Below are positions 8,813 to 16,590 of a DNA stretch of 64,000 bases, piece by piece; position 1 is the stretch's first letter, and each line of letters starts with the position of its first letter. Below the pieces are notes generated by a model. That model saw nothing but the letters and a program-made list of their open reading frames with translations, was not told the DNA's origin and searched no databases. Both the position numbers and the translations under genes were made by a program. This DNA comes from Solirubrobacter ginsenosidimutans (GTDB lineage Bacteria; Actinomycetota; Thermoleophilia; Solirubrobacterales; Solirubrobacteraceae): assembly GCF_027587205.1 (NCBI RefSeq), contig NZ_JAPDOD010000026.1, positions 1 to 64,000 of the forward strand, written 5' to 3'.

Positions 8813-9307
8813 GTGTTCGCCTACCACACCCTTCGCCGAGTGCAGCGCCTGCCCGGCACGCCGGCCGAGGTCTTCCCGTTCTTCGCCGACGCCGGCAACC
8901 TCGAGGCGATCACCCCGCCGTGGCTCGCATTCCGCGTCATCACGCCGCGGCCGATCGAGCTGCGCGTCGGCGCGCTGATCGAGTACCGGCTGACGCTGCA
9001 CCGGCTCCCGATCAGCTGGCTGACGCGGATCGAGGCGTGGGAGCCGGGCGTGCGCTTCGTCGACGCCCAGCTCAGCGGGCCGTACAAGCTCTGGCACCAC
9101 ACCCACGAGTTCGAGCCCGACGGCGCGCACCACACGCTGATGCGCGACACCGTCCGCTATGCGCTGCCGCTGGCCCCGCTGAGCGCGATCGCCCACCGTG
9201 CCTTCGTGGCGCGCGATCTGCAGCGGATCTTCGACCACCGCCGCGATTACTTGACCGTGATGGTGCCTTCCATCCCAGCGGCGCGGTGGCCGTCGACCGG
9301 GCAGTAG
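8813..9307 (+). CDS. SRPBCC-fold protein (polyketide cyclase/dehydrase-like)
   Basis: A 164-residue helix-grip protein: LRRVQRLPGTPAEVFPFFADAGNLE at the start is the usual lipid-transport-like opening, followed by PPWLAFRVITPRPIELRVG and the C-terminal helix ARDLQRIFDHRRDYL. Family members bind small hydrophobic ligands in a cavity; no specific ligand can be named. The GTG at 8813 gives the family's usual N-terminus. The last 20 codons overlap the convergent cupredoxin gene by 61 bases, so the C-terminal tail TVMVPSIPAARWPSTGQ reads antisense through the copper-site codons. It is divergent from the FAD oxidoreductase gene. Confidence 0.82.
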   Translation: MFAYHTLRRVQRLPGTPAEVFPFFADAGNLEAITPPWLAFRVITPRPIELRVGALIEYRLTLHRLPISWLTRIEAWEPGVRFVDAQLSGPYKLWHHTHEFEPDGAHHTLMRDTVRYALPLAPLSAIAHRAFVARDLQRIFDHRRDYLTVMVPSIPAARWPSTGQ

Positions 9308-9696
9308 AACGTGTAAGTGCCGGGCTTGAGGTCGACGCTCAGCGGCGGGGCGTCGGCCCCCGTCACGGTCTCGGTGGTCTTCTCGTCGAGCCCGTTGCCC
9401 TCGATCGCCACCGCGTGCGGGATCTGGGCCTGGTTGCTGAAGTCGATCTCGACGGTGCCGGCTTGAGCCGTCAGCTTCGATTCGGTGAACTTCAACGCCC
9501 CGCCGGGGTCGGCCGCGATGGCCAGCTTGGCGCCCGAGCCGCCCGCGGCCTCCGTGGGCGTGTCCGTCGCGGCGGCCGTGGGCGTGTCCGTCGCGGCCTC
9601 GGTCGCGGCTGGCGTGGAGCTCGACTCGTTGTCGTTTCCGCCGCAGGCGGCGAGCGTGAGCGCGGCCATCGCCGCGAGTACTGCAATACGTCTCAT
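9247..9696 (-). CDS. Cupredoxin (plastocyanin-like) lipoprotein
   Basis: A 149-residue exported copper protein. The lipobox is LAAC with Cys18, followed by a Thr/Ala linker containing two ATDTPT repeats. The type-1 copper ligands are visible: His94 (IPHAVAIEG), Cys132 (YCPVDGH), His137 and Met142 (GMEG). It is a membrane-anchored electron carrier on the outer face of the cell membrane. It lies downstream of, and in the same direction as, an ECF sigma/anti-sigma pair and may be in its regulon. The 3' end overlaps the convergent SRPBCC gene. Confidence 0.93.
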   Translation of the reverse strand: MRRIAVLAAMAALTLAACGGNDNESSSTPAATEAATDTPTAAATDTPTEAAGGSGAKLAIAADPGGALKFTESKLTAQAGTVEIDFSNQAQIPHAVAIEGNGLDEKTTETVTGADAPPLSVDLKPGTYTFYCPVDGHRAAGMEGTITVK

Positions 9697-9727
9697 ACCA
9701 GGGGATACGTGAGCGCGTTCCCCTGGT

Positions 9728-10426
9728 TCAGCTCAGCTTCGCACCCAGGATGTCGTAGGGCTTGACCTCGCCGTTGGCGAGGTGCTCACGGCGCACCAGA
9801 CGGATCTTGTCGTACTGGCCCTTCTTGACCGCGGTGGTGAGGATCACGTACGCGTCGCCCTTGGCGTCGACGCGGAACGTCCCCGCGCTGGCGCTCCACC
9901 CGGGAGCGTCGCACCAGACCTCGTAGACGTCGCCGGTCGGCAGGTTGTTGACCCACAGGCGCACGACGGTGCCGGATTCCGAGGTCCGCAGCCCGGCGCG
10001 GGCGCTGGCGTTGGCCGGCGCGGGGCCGAGCTTGGAGAACGCGAGCCGGTACTGGGAAGCCGGCCGGCCGCCGTTCTTCTCATAGTTGAGGCCGAGCGTG
10101 AGGAGCGCGATCGCGATCGCCGCACCCGCCAGCGCGCTCCCGACGCCTAACGCGATCCTCGGCCGCCAGCGCCGCCGCCGGGGACGCTCGACGCGCTCGC
10201 GCGCGAAGCGATCCAGCAGCCGCTCCTCGATGGCTGGTGGCAGCGGTTCGTCGTCCGTGGCGCCCGTGACGACCGCGAGGTCGAGCAGACCGGGAATCCC
10301 CGCCAGCTCGCTGTGGGCCGCCGCGCACTCCGGGCACGTCGCGAGATGCGCGCGCACGCGCTTCTCGGAATCCTCGTCCAGCGCGCCCAGGACGAACGCG
10401 CCGATGTCCTCGTGGACGTGCGTCAT
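9728..10426 (-). CDS. Transmembrane anti-sigma factor (RskA-like, zinc-binding)
   Basis: A 232-residue partner of the adjacent ECF sigma factor. The cytoplasmic N-terminal part has the zinc anti-sigma motif His-x3-Cys-x2-Cys (AHLATCPECAAAH). One membrane helix follows an Arg-rich stop (about residues 105-130). The extracytoplasmic anti-sigma-K domain includes LWVNNLPTGDVYEVW. The ATG at 10426 overlaps the sigma gene stop as ATGA, a standard translational coupling. The extracellular domain probably senses a redox or envelope signal and is released by regulated proteolysis (inference from the RskA family). Confidence 0.92.
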   Translation of the reverse strand: MTHVHEDIGAFVLGALDEDSEKRVRAHLATCPECAAAHSELAGIPGLLDLAVVTGATDDEPLPPAIEERLLDRFARERVERPRRRRWRPRIALGVGSALAGAAIAIALLTLGLNYEKNGGRPASQYRLAFSKLGPAPANASARAGLRTSESGTVVRLWVNNLPTGDVYEVWCDAPGWSASAGTFRVDAKGDAYVILTTAVKKGQYDKIRLVRREHLANGEVKPYDILGAKLS

Positions 10427-10968
10427 GCCCGCACCCCCATCTCCTCCAAGACCAGCCGCAGCGAACGCAGCGCGTACCACGTGCGGCTTTTGACTGTCCC
10501 CTCGGGCAGCCCGAGCCGTTCGGCGATCTCGCGCACGGCCAGTCCCTGGACGTGGGCGAGACGGATCACCTGGCGATGCTCGGGCGTGAGCTTCTCGAGG
10601 GCACTGGCCACTTGCCAGCCGAGCATGGCACGCTCGATCGAGAGTCCTTCAGGGTCCTGCTCGTCGCGCGGCTCATGCAGTGCCAGCGCGGGACGCACGG
10701 CGGCTCGCCGGCGCGTATCGATGATCGCGTGGCGCGCGATCTGGTAGAGCCACGTCCTGACGCTGCCGCGCGTGGGGTCGTAGGCCTCGGCGTGCCGCCA
10801 GGCACGCGTGAACACCTCCTGCACGACCTCTTCGGCGGTCCCCCTGTCACCGAGCGCGTTCAGCGCGAAGCCGTACAGCTCGCCCGCGTAGGAGCGATAG
10901 AGCGCGCGCAGCGCCTCGCCGGTGGCATCCGACGAGATCTTGGCGAGGAGTTGCGCATCTGTAGCCAT
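10423..10968 (-). CDS. ECF-type RNA polymerase sigma factor
   Basis: A 181-residue sigma-70 family member with region 2 (LYRSYAGELYGFALNALGD, then AEEVVQEVFTRAWRHA and RTWLYQIARHAIID) and region 4 (LEKLTPEHRQVIRLAHVQG, then AVREIAERLGLPEGTVKSR). It has no region 1 or 3, as in ECF group sigmas. The SigK/RskA-type pairing with the overlapping anti-sigma gene is clear. The neighbours are a DsbA-like protein and a peroxiredoxin upstream and a copper protein downstream, suggesting control of redox stress. ATG start at 10968. Confidence 0.95.
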   Translation of the reverse strand: MATDAQLLAKISSDATGEALRALYRSYAGELYGFALNALGDRGTAEEVVQEVFTRAWRHAEAYDPTRGSVRTWLYQIARHAIIDTRRRAAVRPALALHEPRDEQDPEGLSIERAMLGWQVASALEKLTPEHRQVIRLAHVQGLAVREIAERLGLPEGTVKSRTWYALRSLRLVLEEMGVRA

Positions 10969-11049
10969 CTGCCGCTCGTTAATACGCGCCGGTCCGCTTC
11001 GTGGTTCGATCCGGCCGATTCCACTGTAGGCACAGGTTTGCCGATCTGG

Positions 11050-11487
11050 CTACGAGCCGGGCTGATCCGGGTCCAGCAGCGAGCGGCCCGGGTACATCCG
11101 GCCCTCCGTGAACGCCGTCGGCGTCGTCACGACGCCCGCCCGCACACCGCCGCGGAACTGCTCCTTGACACGCGCCACGACCGCCTCGGAGCGGCGGTCG
11201 GCGTCGAAGCGCTCGACGTCGAGGCCGAGCTGCTGCGCCCGCGCCCACAGGTGCGGGTCCTCCAGCCGGCCCTGGTCGGCGAACAGGGCGTCGTGCATCT
11301 CCCAGAAGCGACCTTGCAGCCCGGCCGCCTCGGCCGCGCAGGCGGCGGCGTAGGCGCGGGGGTGCGAGGACTTCACGGGAAAGTGGCGGAAGCAGACCTC
11401 GAACTCCCCCAGGCGCGCCTCGAACGCGGCGCAGAACGGGCACTCGTAGTCCCCGTAGACGACCACCGGGCGGCCGCTGCCGCGCAC
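11050..11487 (-). CDS. DsbA-family thiol-disulfide protein
   Basis: Thioredoxin fold with active site Cys-Pro-Phe-Cys (YGDYECPFCAAFEARL, Cys16 and Cys19 from the GTG at 11487) and the cis-Pro region VVTTPTAFTEGRMYPG. There is no signal peptide, so it may act in the cytoplasm, perhaps with the peroxiredoxin gene 47 bases upstream. The start is doubtful: the in-frame upstream codons read LPPVGPDDHVRGSG, a conserved opening of this family, but contain no ATG/GTG/TTG. A CTG at 11538, overlapping the peroxiredoxin stop as CTGA, is the only alternative. Confidence 0.85.
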   Translation of the reverse strand: MRGSGRPVVVYGDYECPFCAAFEARLGEFEVCFRHFPVKSSHPRAYAAACAAEAAGLQGRFWEMHDALFADQGRLEDPHLWARAQQLGLDVERFDADRRSEAVVARVKEQFRGGVRAGVVTTPTAFTEGRMYPGRSLLDPDQPGS

Positions 11488-11534
11488 GTGGTCGTCAGGG
11501 CCGACCGGGGGCAGCGGGGCTGAGCTGAGGTCGC

Positions 11535-11987
11535 TCAGGACAGCGCGTCGAAGATCAGGTTCGCGCCGGGCAGATCGCTCGGCGAGGGCGCCTCGAAGCT
11601 CCAGCGCACGGTCCCGTCAGGGTCGATGACGACCAGTGCCCGCTGCGGGAAGCCGCCCGGGTGCAGGACCCCGAACGCCGCGCAGGCCGCGCCCTTGGGC
11701 TCGAAGTCCGAGAGCTGCTCGATCTCGATGCCGAGGCTCTTCTGGAACGCGGTCTGCGAGTAGTGCGCGTCGCAGGAGACCGCGTAGAGCGTCGCGCCCT
11801 TGGCCGCGAAGTCCTCCAGCACCTCGTTGTAGAGCGAGAGCTGGTCAGTACAGACCGGCGAGAACGCGAACGGATAGAAGACGAGGACCGTGGTGCGCCC
11901 GAGCAGCTGCTCGCGCGTGAAGTCCTCGCCCGTGGAAGTCTTGAGCGTGAAGTCGGGCGCGGGGTTGCCGGCCTCGACGATGGTCAT
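11535..11987 (-). CDS. Peroxiredoxin (AhpE/Bcp-like)
   Basis: A 150-residue thiol peroxidase. The peroxidatic Cys46 lies in FYPFAFSPVCTDQ, the usual P-x-x-x-[T/S]-x-x-C pocket with Ser43. Cys72 (VSCDAHY) and Cys102 (GAACAAFG) are candidate resolving cysteines. It reduces hydroperoxides with thioredoxin-like or mycoredoxin-like donors; the DsbA-like gene directly downstream is a candidate partner. ATG start at 11987. It lies in the block inserted between rpsO and pnp. Confidence 0.93.
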   Translation of the reverse strand: MTIVEAGNPAPDFTLKTSTGEDFTREQLLGRTTVLVFYPFAFSPVCTDQLSLYNEVLEDFAAKGATLYAVSCDAHYSQTAFQKSLGIEIEQLSDFEPKGAACAAFGVLHPGGFPQRALVVIDPDGTVRWSFEAPSPSDLPGANLIFDALS

Positions 11988-12040
11988 ACGCCGTTAAGGT
12001 CGGATGATCGGGGTGGGGCGGAGGGGATGTCCGCCTTCAC

Positions 12041-12310
12041 TTATCGGCGGAGGCCCAACTCGCGGATCAAGGTGCGGTAGCCCTCGAGATCCTTCTTCTG
12101 CATGTAGTTGAGGAAACGGCGGCGGCGGCCGACGAGCATCAGAAGGCCCCGGCGCGAGTGGTGGTCATGCTTGTGCTCGCGAAGGTGCTCGGTGAGGTGG
12201 TTGATGCGGTGCGTAAGCAGCGCAACCTGAACCTCGGTCTTGCCCGTGTCCGTCTCGTCGCGGCCGAATCGCGAGATGATCTCGCGCTTTTCCTCTGTGG
12301 TCATGGTCAT
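12041..12310 (-). CDS. rpsO: 30S ribosomal protein S15
   Basis: An 89-residue S15 with the full family signature: [33 protein letters not shown]. It binds the central domain of 16S rRNA early in 30S assembly. Two ATGs are possible, at 12310 (overlapping the GGDEF gene stop by 4 bases) and at 12304; both give a normal N-terminus ([10 protein letters not shown]). It is normally followed by pnp, but here pnp is 6.1 kb away. The leftward neighbour is a peroxiredoxin gene. Confidence 0.98.
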   Translation of the reverse strand: MTMTTEEKREIISRFGRDETDTGKTEVQVALLTHRINHLTEHLREHKHDHHSRRGLLMLVGRRRRFLNYMQKKDLEGYRTLIRELGLRR

Positions 12311-13194
12311 GTGCGGCCGTGCAGGGTAGCAGCCATGACCCGGTCACGTCCGGCGGACTTGGCTGCATAGAGCGCCTCGTCGGCGCGGTGGAGCAGATCC
12401 TCGGGCGCTTCTCCGTCCCACGTGGCCAGCCCGATGCTCACGGTCACGGGCACCTTGGTGCGCGCACCCGCCAGCTCTGCGCGCAGCTTCTCGGCGACGT
12501 GCGCCGCGGCCGAGACGTCGGTGTCGGGCAGCAGGACGAGGAACTCCTCCCCGCCGAGCCGGCCCAGCTGGTCCTCCGCGCGCAGGTTGGCGCCGAGGAC
12601 GCGGGCGGCGGCGACGAGCACCTGATCGCCGGTGATGTGCCCGTGGCGGTCGTTGATCCGCTTGAAGTGGTCGAGGTCCAGCATCGCGATCGAGAGCGGG
12701 TGGCCGTGGCGGCGGGCGGCAGAGACCATTCCGCCCAGCTGGGTCAGGATCGCGCGCCGGTTCGAGAGGCCGGTGAGCGCGTCCTCGCGCAACAGCGCCT
12801 CCAGGCGGGCGCCCTGGGCGACGAGCTCGAGCTGCAGCTCCTTGGTGCGCCCGGCGGCCGTCACCCGCGTCAGCACCTCGCCGTCGGACACCGGCTCGAC
12901 GAGGTAGTCCTGGACGCCCGACCGCATCCCCTCAGCGGCCTGCTCGGGGGTGAGCCCGGGGCGCTCGATCATCAGGATCGCGGTGCCGTAGGCGACCGGG
13001 TCGCTCTTGATCGCGCACACGAGGTCACCGCAGCATTCGACGTGGATCAGCGCCACGTCCGGCGCCCACGCACGACAGCGCTCGAGAGCCTCGACCGGGT
13101 CGCCGACCTCGCTCACGGAGTGCCCCGAAGCTTCGAGGACGCGCGTGAGCCGCCTGCGCTTCGGCGTGAGGGCATGAGCCAGCAGAACCCGCAT
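12307..13194 (-). CDS. Diguanylate cyclase with degenerate receiver domain
   Basis: A 295-residue two-domain protein. Residues 1-115 have the receiver fold, but the phosphorylation residues are missing: no acidic pair after beta-1 (VLLAHAL), His51 where the phosphorylated Asp should be (VALIHVEC), and Glu100 for the conserved Lys ([11 protein letters not shown]). Residues 135-290 are a GGDEF domain with an intact active site GGEEF (214-218) and an inhibitory-site motif Arg-Ala-Glu-Asp (205-208), so it probably makes c-di-GMP with product inhibition. Its stop overlaps rpsO by 4 bases, tying a signalling gene to a ribosomal gene. Confidence 0.93.
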   Translation of the reverse strand: MRVLLAHALTPKRRRLTRVLEASGHSVSEVGDPVEALERCRAWAPDVALIHVECCGDLVCAIKSDPVAYGTAILMIERPGLTPEQAAEGMRSGVQDYLVEPVSDGEVLTRVTAAGRTKELQLELVAQGARLEALLREDALTGLSNRRAILTQLGGMVSAARRHGHPLSIAMLDLDHFKRINDRHGHITGDQVLVAAARVLGANLRAEDQLGRLGGEEFLVLLPDTDVSAAAHVAEKLRAELAGARTKVPVTVSIGLATWDGEAPEDLLHRADEALYAAKSAGRDRVMAATLHGRT

Positions 13195-13248
13195 TTGACC
13201 TCAATACCCCATCACGTTCCCCCGAAGCTCGGATGAACGTCCAAATGG

Positions 13249-14127
13249 TCAGATCAGGGCGCGGATGTCGTCGACGTCGCGGTGCATCTGCTCGACCAGG
13301 CTCTCCGCCGAGTCGAAGCGGCGCTCGCCGCGGATGCGCTCGACGAAGTCCAGCCGGAGCTCCTTGCCGTACAGGTCGCCGTCGAAGTCCAGGATGAACG
13401 CCTCGACGAGCAGCCCGCGGCCGGTCACGAACGTCGGGCGGACGCCGATCGACACCGCCGCCGTCCACTCCCCCACGCCCGGCACCGCCGCGCGGCAGGC
13501 GTAGATGCCGTGGTCGGGGACGGCGTGGGTGGGGTCGGGGACCAGGTTCGCGGTCGGGAAGCCGAGGGTGCGGCCGCGCTTGTCGCCGTGGGCGACGATC
13601 CCGCGCATCCCGAACGGCGCGCCGAGCAGCCGGGCGGCCTCGGCGACCGCGCCGGTGGCGATCAGCCCGCGGATGTGGGTCGAGGAGACGATCTCGCCGT
13701 CGATCTCGACCAGTTCCACCACCCGCGTGGAGAACGCGTCCTGGGCCTCGAGCAGCTGCGAGTCGCCCTGCGCGCGGTTGCCGAAGCGGAAGTTCTCTCC
13801 GACCGAGACCTGCGTCGCGCCGAGGCGCTCGACCAGTTCGTGGTCGATGAACTCCTGCGCGGTCTGCGCGGCGCGCGCCCCGTCGAACGGGATCACGATG
13901 AGTTCTTCGACGCCGAGCGCGGCGATCAGATCGGTCTTCTGCTCGAGCGTCGTGAGCAGCTTCGGCGCCGACTGCGGGGCGACCACGGTGCGCGGGTGCG
14001 GCTCGAAGGTGAGCACGCTGTCGGCACCGCGGATGACCTCGCGGTGCCCGGCGTGCACGCCGTCGAACTCGCCTACCGCCAGGCGGCGCTCGCGCGGCTG
14101 CGCGTCAGGGAGCCAGATGGTCTGCAT
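13249..14127 (-). CDS. ribF: Bifunctional riboflavin kinase / FAD synthetase
   Basis: Makes FMN and FAD from riboflavin. The N-terminal nucleotidyltransferase half has VGEFDGVHAGHREVI and the FRFGNRAQGD motif. The C-terminal kinase half has GTPA-like RGIVAHGDKRGRTLGFPTAN and the GVRPTFVTG strand. At 292 residues it is the normal length (about 300). It follows truB with overlapping start and stop codons (14127), as in many Gram-positive rbfA-truB-ribF-rpsO clusters. Confidence 0.96.
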   Translation of the reverse strand: MQTIWLPDAQPRERRLAVGEFDGVHAGHREVIRGADSVLTFEPHPRTVVAPQSAPKLLTTLEQKTDLIAALGVEELIVIPFDGARAAQTAQEFIDHELVERLGATQVSVGENFRFGNRAQGDSQLLEAQDAFSTRVVELVEIDGEIVSSTHIRGLIATGAVAEAARLLGAPFGMRGIVAHGDKRGRTLGFPTANLVPDPTHAVPDHGIYACRAAVPGVGEWTAAVSIGVRPTFVTGRGLLVEAFILDFDGDLYGKELRLDFVERIRGERRFDSAESLVEQMHRDVDDIRALI

Positions 14128-14927
14128 CAGCCGCGGAAGCCTACGACGGGCTTGAGCGTGGCGCCGCCCCGCGGCTCGGCGAGGGCGATCAGGCCGTCGG
14201 CGTCGCGCAGGCGGACGAAGCCCGACGCGCGGCCGGGGACCGTCACGCCGTGGGCCGCCTTGCGCGCATCGTCCTCGTCGAGGTCCACGACCGGCAGGAA
14301 GTCGAGCGCGTCGTCGAGCGAGATCAGGCGCTCGTCGTCGGCGTCGGCGACGTCGAAGCCGCCGATGTGGGTGCGGCGCAGCTCGACGCAGTACGCGTCG
14401 TGCAGGTCGGCGATCAGCGAGCGCACGTAGGTGCCGCTGGAGCAGACGATCTCAAAGCCCGCGCGGCCGTGCTCGCGCCACAGCAGCTCGAACTTGGTCA
14501 CCTCCACCTCGCGCTCGGGCACGACGACATCCTCCCCCGCCCGGGCGAGGGCGTAGGCGCGCTTTCCCCCGATCTTCACCGCGCTGTAGGCGGGCGGGCG
14601 CTGGGTGATGCGCCCCGTCGGCAGTACGAGCTCGTCCGGCGGCATGGTGCCGGGCGTGATCTCGCCCTCGGTGTCGCCCGTCGACGACACGAAGCCCAGC
14701 CGTGCGACGGTCTCGTAGCGCTTGGGCAGCTCCATCATGAAGCGCTGGATCCGCGTCCCGCGCCCCACGCCGACGATCAGCAGGCCGGTCGCGAACGGGT
14801 CCAGCGTCCCCGCATGGCCGACCTTGACGCCCCGACCCAGGCGCCGCCGGATCTTCGCCACGACGTCGTGCGACGTCACGCCGGCCGGCTTGTCGACGAG
14901 AAGAATGCCGTCGGTCAACTCAGACAA
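14127..14927 (-). CDS. truB: tRNA pseudouridine-55 synthase
   Basis: TruB isomerises U55 in the T-loop of tRNAs. The N-terminal GILLVDKPAGVTSHDVV and the catalytic segment GHAGTLDPFATGLL with its Asp are intact, followed by KRYETVARLG and the SSGTYVRSLIADL motif. The C-terminal PUA-like tail is short. It overlaps the DHH gene by 8 bases at its start and ribF at its stop, so the unit is co-translated. Confidence 0.97.
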   Translation of the reverse strand: MSELTDGILLVDKPAGVTSHDVVAKIRRRLGRGVKVGHAGTLDPFATGLLIVGVGRGTRIQRFMMELPKRYETVARLGFVSSTGDTEGEITPGTMPPDELVLPTGRITQRPPAYSAVKIGGKRAYALARAGEDVVVPEREVEVTKFELLWREHGRAGFEIVCSSGTYVRSLIADLHDAYCVELRRTHIGGFDVADADDERLISLDDALDFLPVVDLDEDDARKAAHGVTVPGRASGFVRLRDADGLIALAEPRGGATLKPVVGFRG

Positions 14928-15918
14928 GTTGCTCTGCTACCTGCTCGCGCAGGAACTTCACCAGCTCGTCGAACTCGAGGTCGGTGGAGAAGCCGGCCGC
15001 GCGCCGGTGGCCGCCGCCGCCCAGCGCCCGCGCGATGACCGAGACGTCGATGCGGTCGTCGGTCGCGCGCAGCGAGACCTTGCGGGCCGGCTCGCCGTTG
15101 AGCTGGTCGCGGACCAGGCCGGCGACCGCGGTGCCCGCGACCGAGCGCAGGTAGTCCACGACGCCCTCGGAATAGCTCTCGTCGGCGCCCGCGGAGCGGT
15201 AGTCGTCGCGGGTCAGGTGGGTCACGGTCAGCAGGCCGCCGTCGAAGCGCTCGACGTTCGTCAGGCCCCGCGCCAGCAGCTCCAGCTTGCCCTGCGGGAT
15301 GCCCTCGTAGAGATGGCGGTAGACGGCGTGGGCGTCGATCCCGGCCGCGATCAGCTCGGCGGCCATCTCGTGCGCCCGGGCGCCGGTGTTGTCGTACATG
15401 AAGCGCCCGGTGTCGGTCACCAGGCCGACGTAGAGCGCCTCGCCGATCGGCTCGGTGATCGGTACCTCGAGCGCGTGCATCAGGTCCCACACCATCTCGG
15501 CCGTGCACGACGCGTGCGGGTCGACGTGGTTGATCGTGCCGAAGCGGGTGTTGTCGTGGTGATGGTCGATGTTGACGATCAGCCGGTCGGGCTCCTCCTT
15601 GAGCGCGTCGGCCGAGGTGCGGTCGATGTTGCCGCAGTCCAGGAAGATCAGCGTGCGCTCGCTCAGGTCGGCGGGCGGCTCCGTCGTGAGCCCTTCGAGC
15701 TGGATGAAGCGGTACTCGTACGGCAGCGGGAACTCGTGCGCCGGCATGAACGCGACCGCGTCCTTGCCGAGGGCGGTCAGGACGAGCTGCATCGCCGCCA
15801 GCGAGCCGACGGCGTCGCCGTCCGGGCGCTCGTGGGTCGTGAGGCAGAAGCGCTGGTGCTCGCGGATCGCCCGCAGCGCCTGCGTACGTGACGACGAAGC
15901 CCCGTTGGTGCCCGGCAT
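14920..15918 (-). CDS. DHH/DHHA1 phosphoesterase (NrnA-like oligoribonuclease/pAp phosphatase)
   Basis: A 332-residue protein of the NrnA group that degrades nano-RNAs and dephosphorylates pAp, or c-di-nucleotide-derived dinucleotides. DHH motifs: THERPDGDAVGSLAA, FLDCGN, NIDHHHDNTRFG and LVTDTGRF. The DHHA1 end has the Gly-rich RALGGGGHRRAAGFS. It lies between rbfA and truB, the usual actinobacterial place. A diguanylate cyclase gene downstream in the same operon makes a role in c-di-GMP (pGpG) turnover plausible but unproven. Confidence 0.94.
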   Translation of the reverse strand: MPGTNGASSSRTQALRAIREHQRFCLTTHERPDGDAVGSLAAMQLVLTALGKDAVAFMPAHEFPLPYEYRFIQLEGLTTEPPADLSERTLIFLDCGNIDRTSADALKEEPDRLIVNIDHHHDNTRFGTINHVDPHASCTAEMVWDLMHALEVPITEPIGEALYVGLVTDTGRFMYDNTGARAHEMAAELIAAGIDAHAVYRHLYEGIPQGKLELLARGLTNVERFDGGLLTVTHLTRDDYRSAGADESYSEGVVDYLRSVAGTAVAGLVRDQLNGEPARKVSLRATDDRIDVSVIARALGGGGHRRAAGFSTDLEFDELVKFLREQVAEQLV

Positions 15919-16265
15919 CAGGACGGCTCTTCTTGCTGGTCCAGCAGCTCGGAGATGCGCATCCCACGCTCCGGCGTGTCGTCGTAGACGAACTGCAGCT
16001 GCGGCGTGTTCTTCATCCGCAGCTCGCTGCCCACCCGGCGCTGGAGGAAGCCGTGCGCGGAGTCCAGCGCCTTGAGCGTGCGGCGCCGTTCCCCGGGGTT
16101 GCCGAGGACCGACACGAAAACGCGCGCATGGCGAAGATCCGGCGATGTCTCGACAGCGGTCACGGTGACGAATCCGACCCTTGGGTCCTTCAGCTCTGAA
16201 GTGATCGCGGCGGACAAGACCTCCCTCACGGCCTCGTTGACCCGACGCATCCGATCGGAGGTCAT
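15918..16265 (-). CDS. rbfA: 30S ribosome-binding factor A
   Basis: A 115-residue KH-like assembly factor for the 16S 5' domain. The typical opening RMRRVNEAVREVLSAAI, then ELKDPRVGFVTVTAVETSPDLRHARVFVSV (given here only as the family's most conserved segment, residues about 25-55) and LRMKNTPQLQFVYDDTPERG, identify it. The start overlaps the DUF503 gene stop as ATGA at 16262-16265. Confidence 0.96.
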   Translation of the reverse strand: MTSDRMRRVNEAVREVLSAAITSELKDPRVGFVTVTAVETSPDLRHARVFVSVLGNPGERRRTLKALDSAHGFLQRRVGSELRMKNTPQLQFVYDDTPERGMRISELLDQQEEPS

Positions 16266-16585
16266 CCTAGTGACTCCAAGTCGTCCCAGGATGCAAGTCT
16301 GTACTCAATCCTGACGCCTTGCGGAAAACGGCCGTCCAGCGCGCGCTGCACGGTGTCCACGGTGTGCTCGGCGAGCGCGACCGAGCGAGCCGCGATCGCC
16401 ACCGCGAGCGTCGACCGCTGCCAGGAGTCCTGATGGCCGACCTCGGCCACGGACGTATGCAGGCGCTCCCGTAGGAGCGCCTTCACACGGTTGAGCTCGG
16501 CTCGCTTGCCCTTCAGCGAGCCGGACTCAGGAAAGAACAGATGCACGCGCATGAGTACGACGTACGCGCGTTCCGCGTCGGTCAA
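16262..16585 (-). CDS. DUF503 (YlxP-like) protein
   Basis: A small protein of the YlxP/DUF503 family found between infB and rbfA in Gram-positive bacteria; its function is unknown, perhaps in translation. Diagnostic segment: ESGSLKGKRAELNRVKALL and VAEVGHQDSWQRSTLAVAI. The first ATG is at 16552, but this drops the first beta strand. The TTG at 16585 restores the family's N-terminus (AYVVLMRVHLFF) and lies 5 bases after the infB stop, so I prefer it (107 residues). Confidence 0.9.
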   Translation of the reverse strand: MTDAERAYVVLMRVHLFFPESGSLKGKRAELNRVKALLRERLHTSVAEVGHQDSWQRSTLAVAIAARSVALAEHTVDTVQRALDGRFPQGVRIEYRLASWDDLESLG

Positions 16586-16590
16586 CGAAG

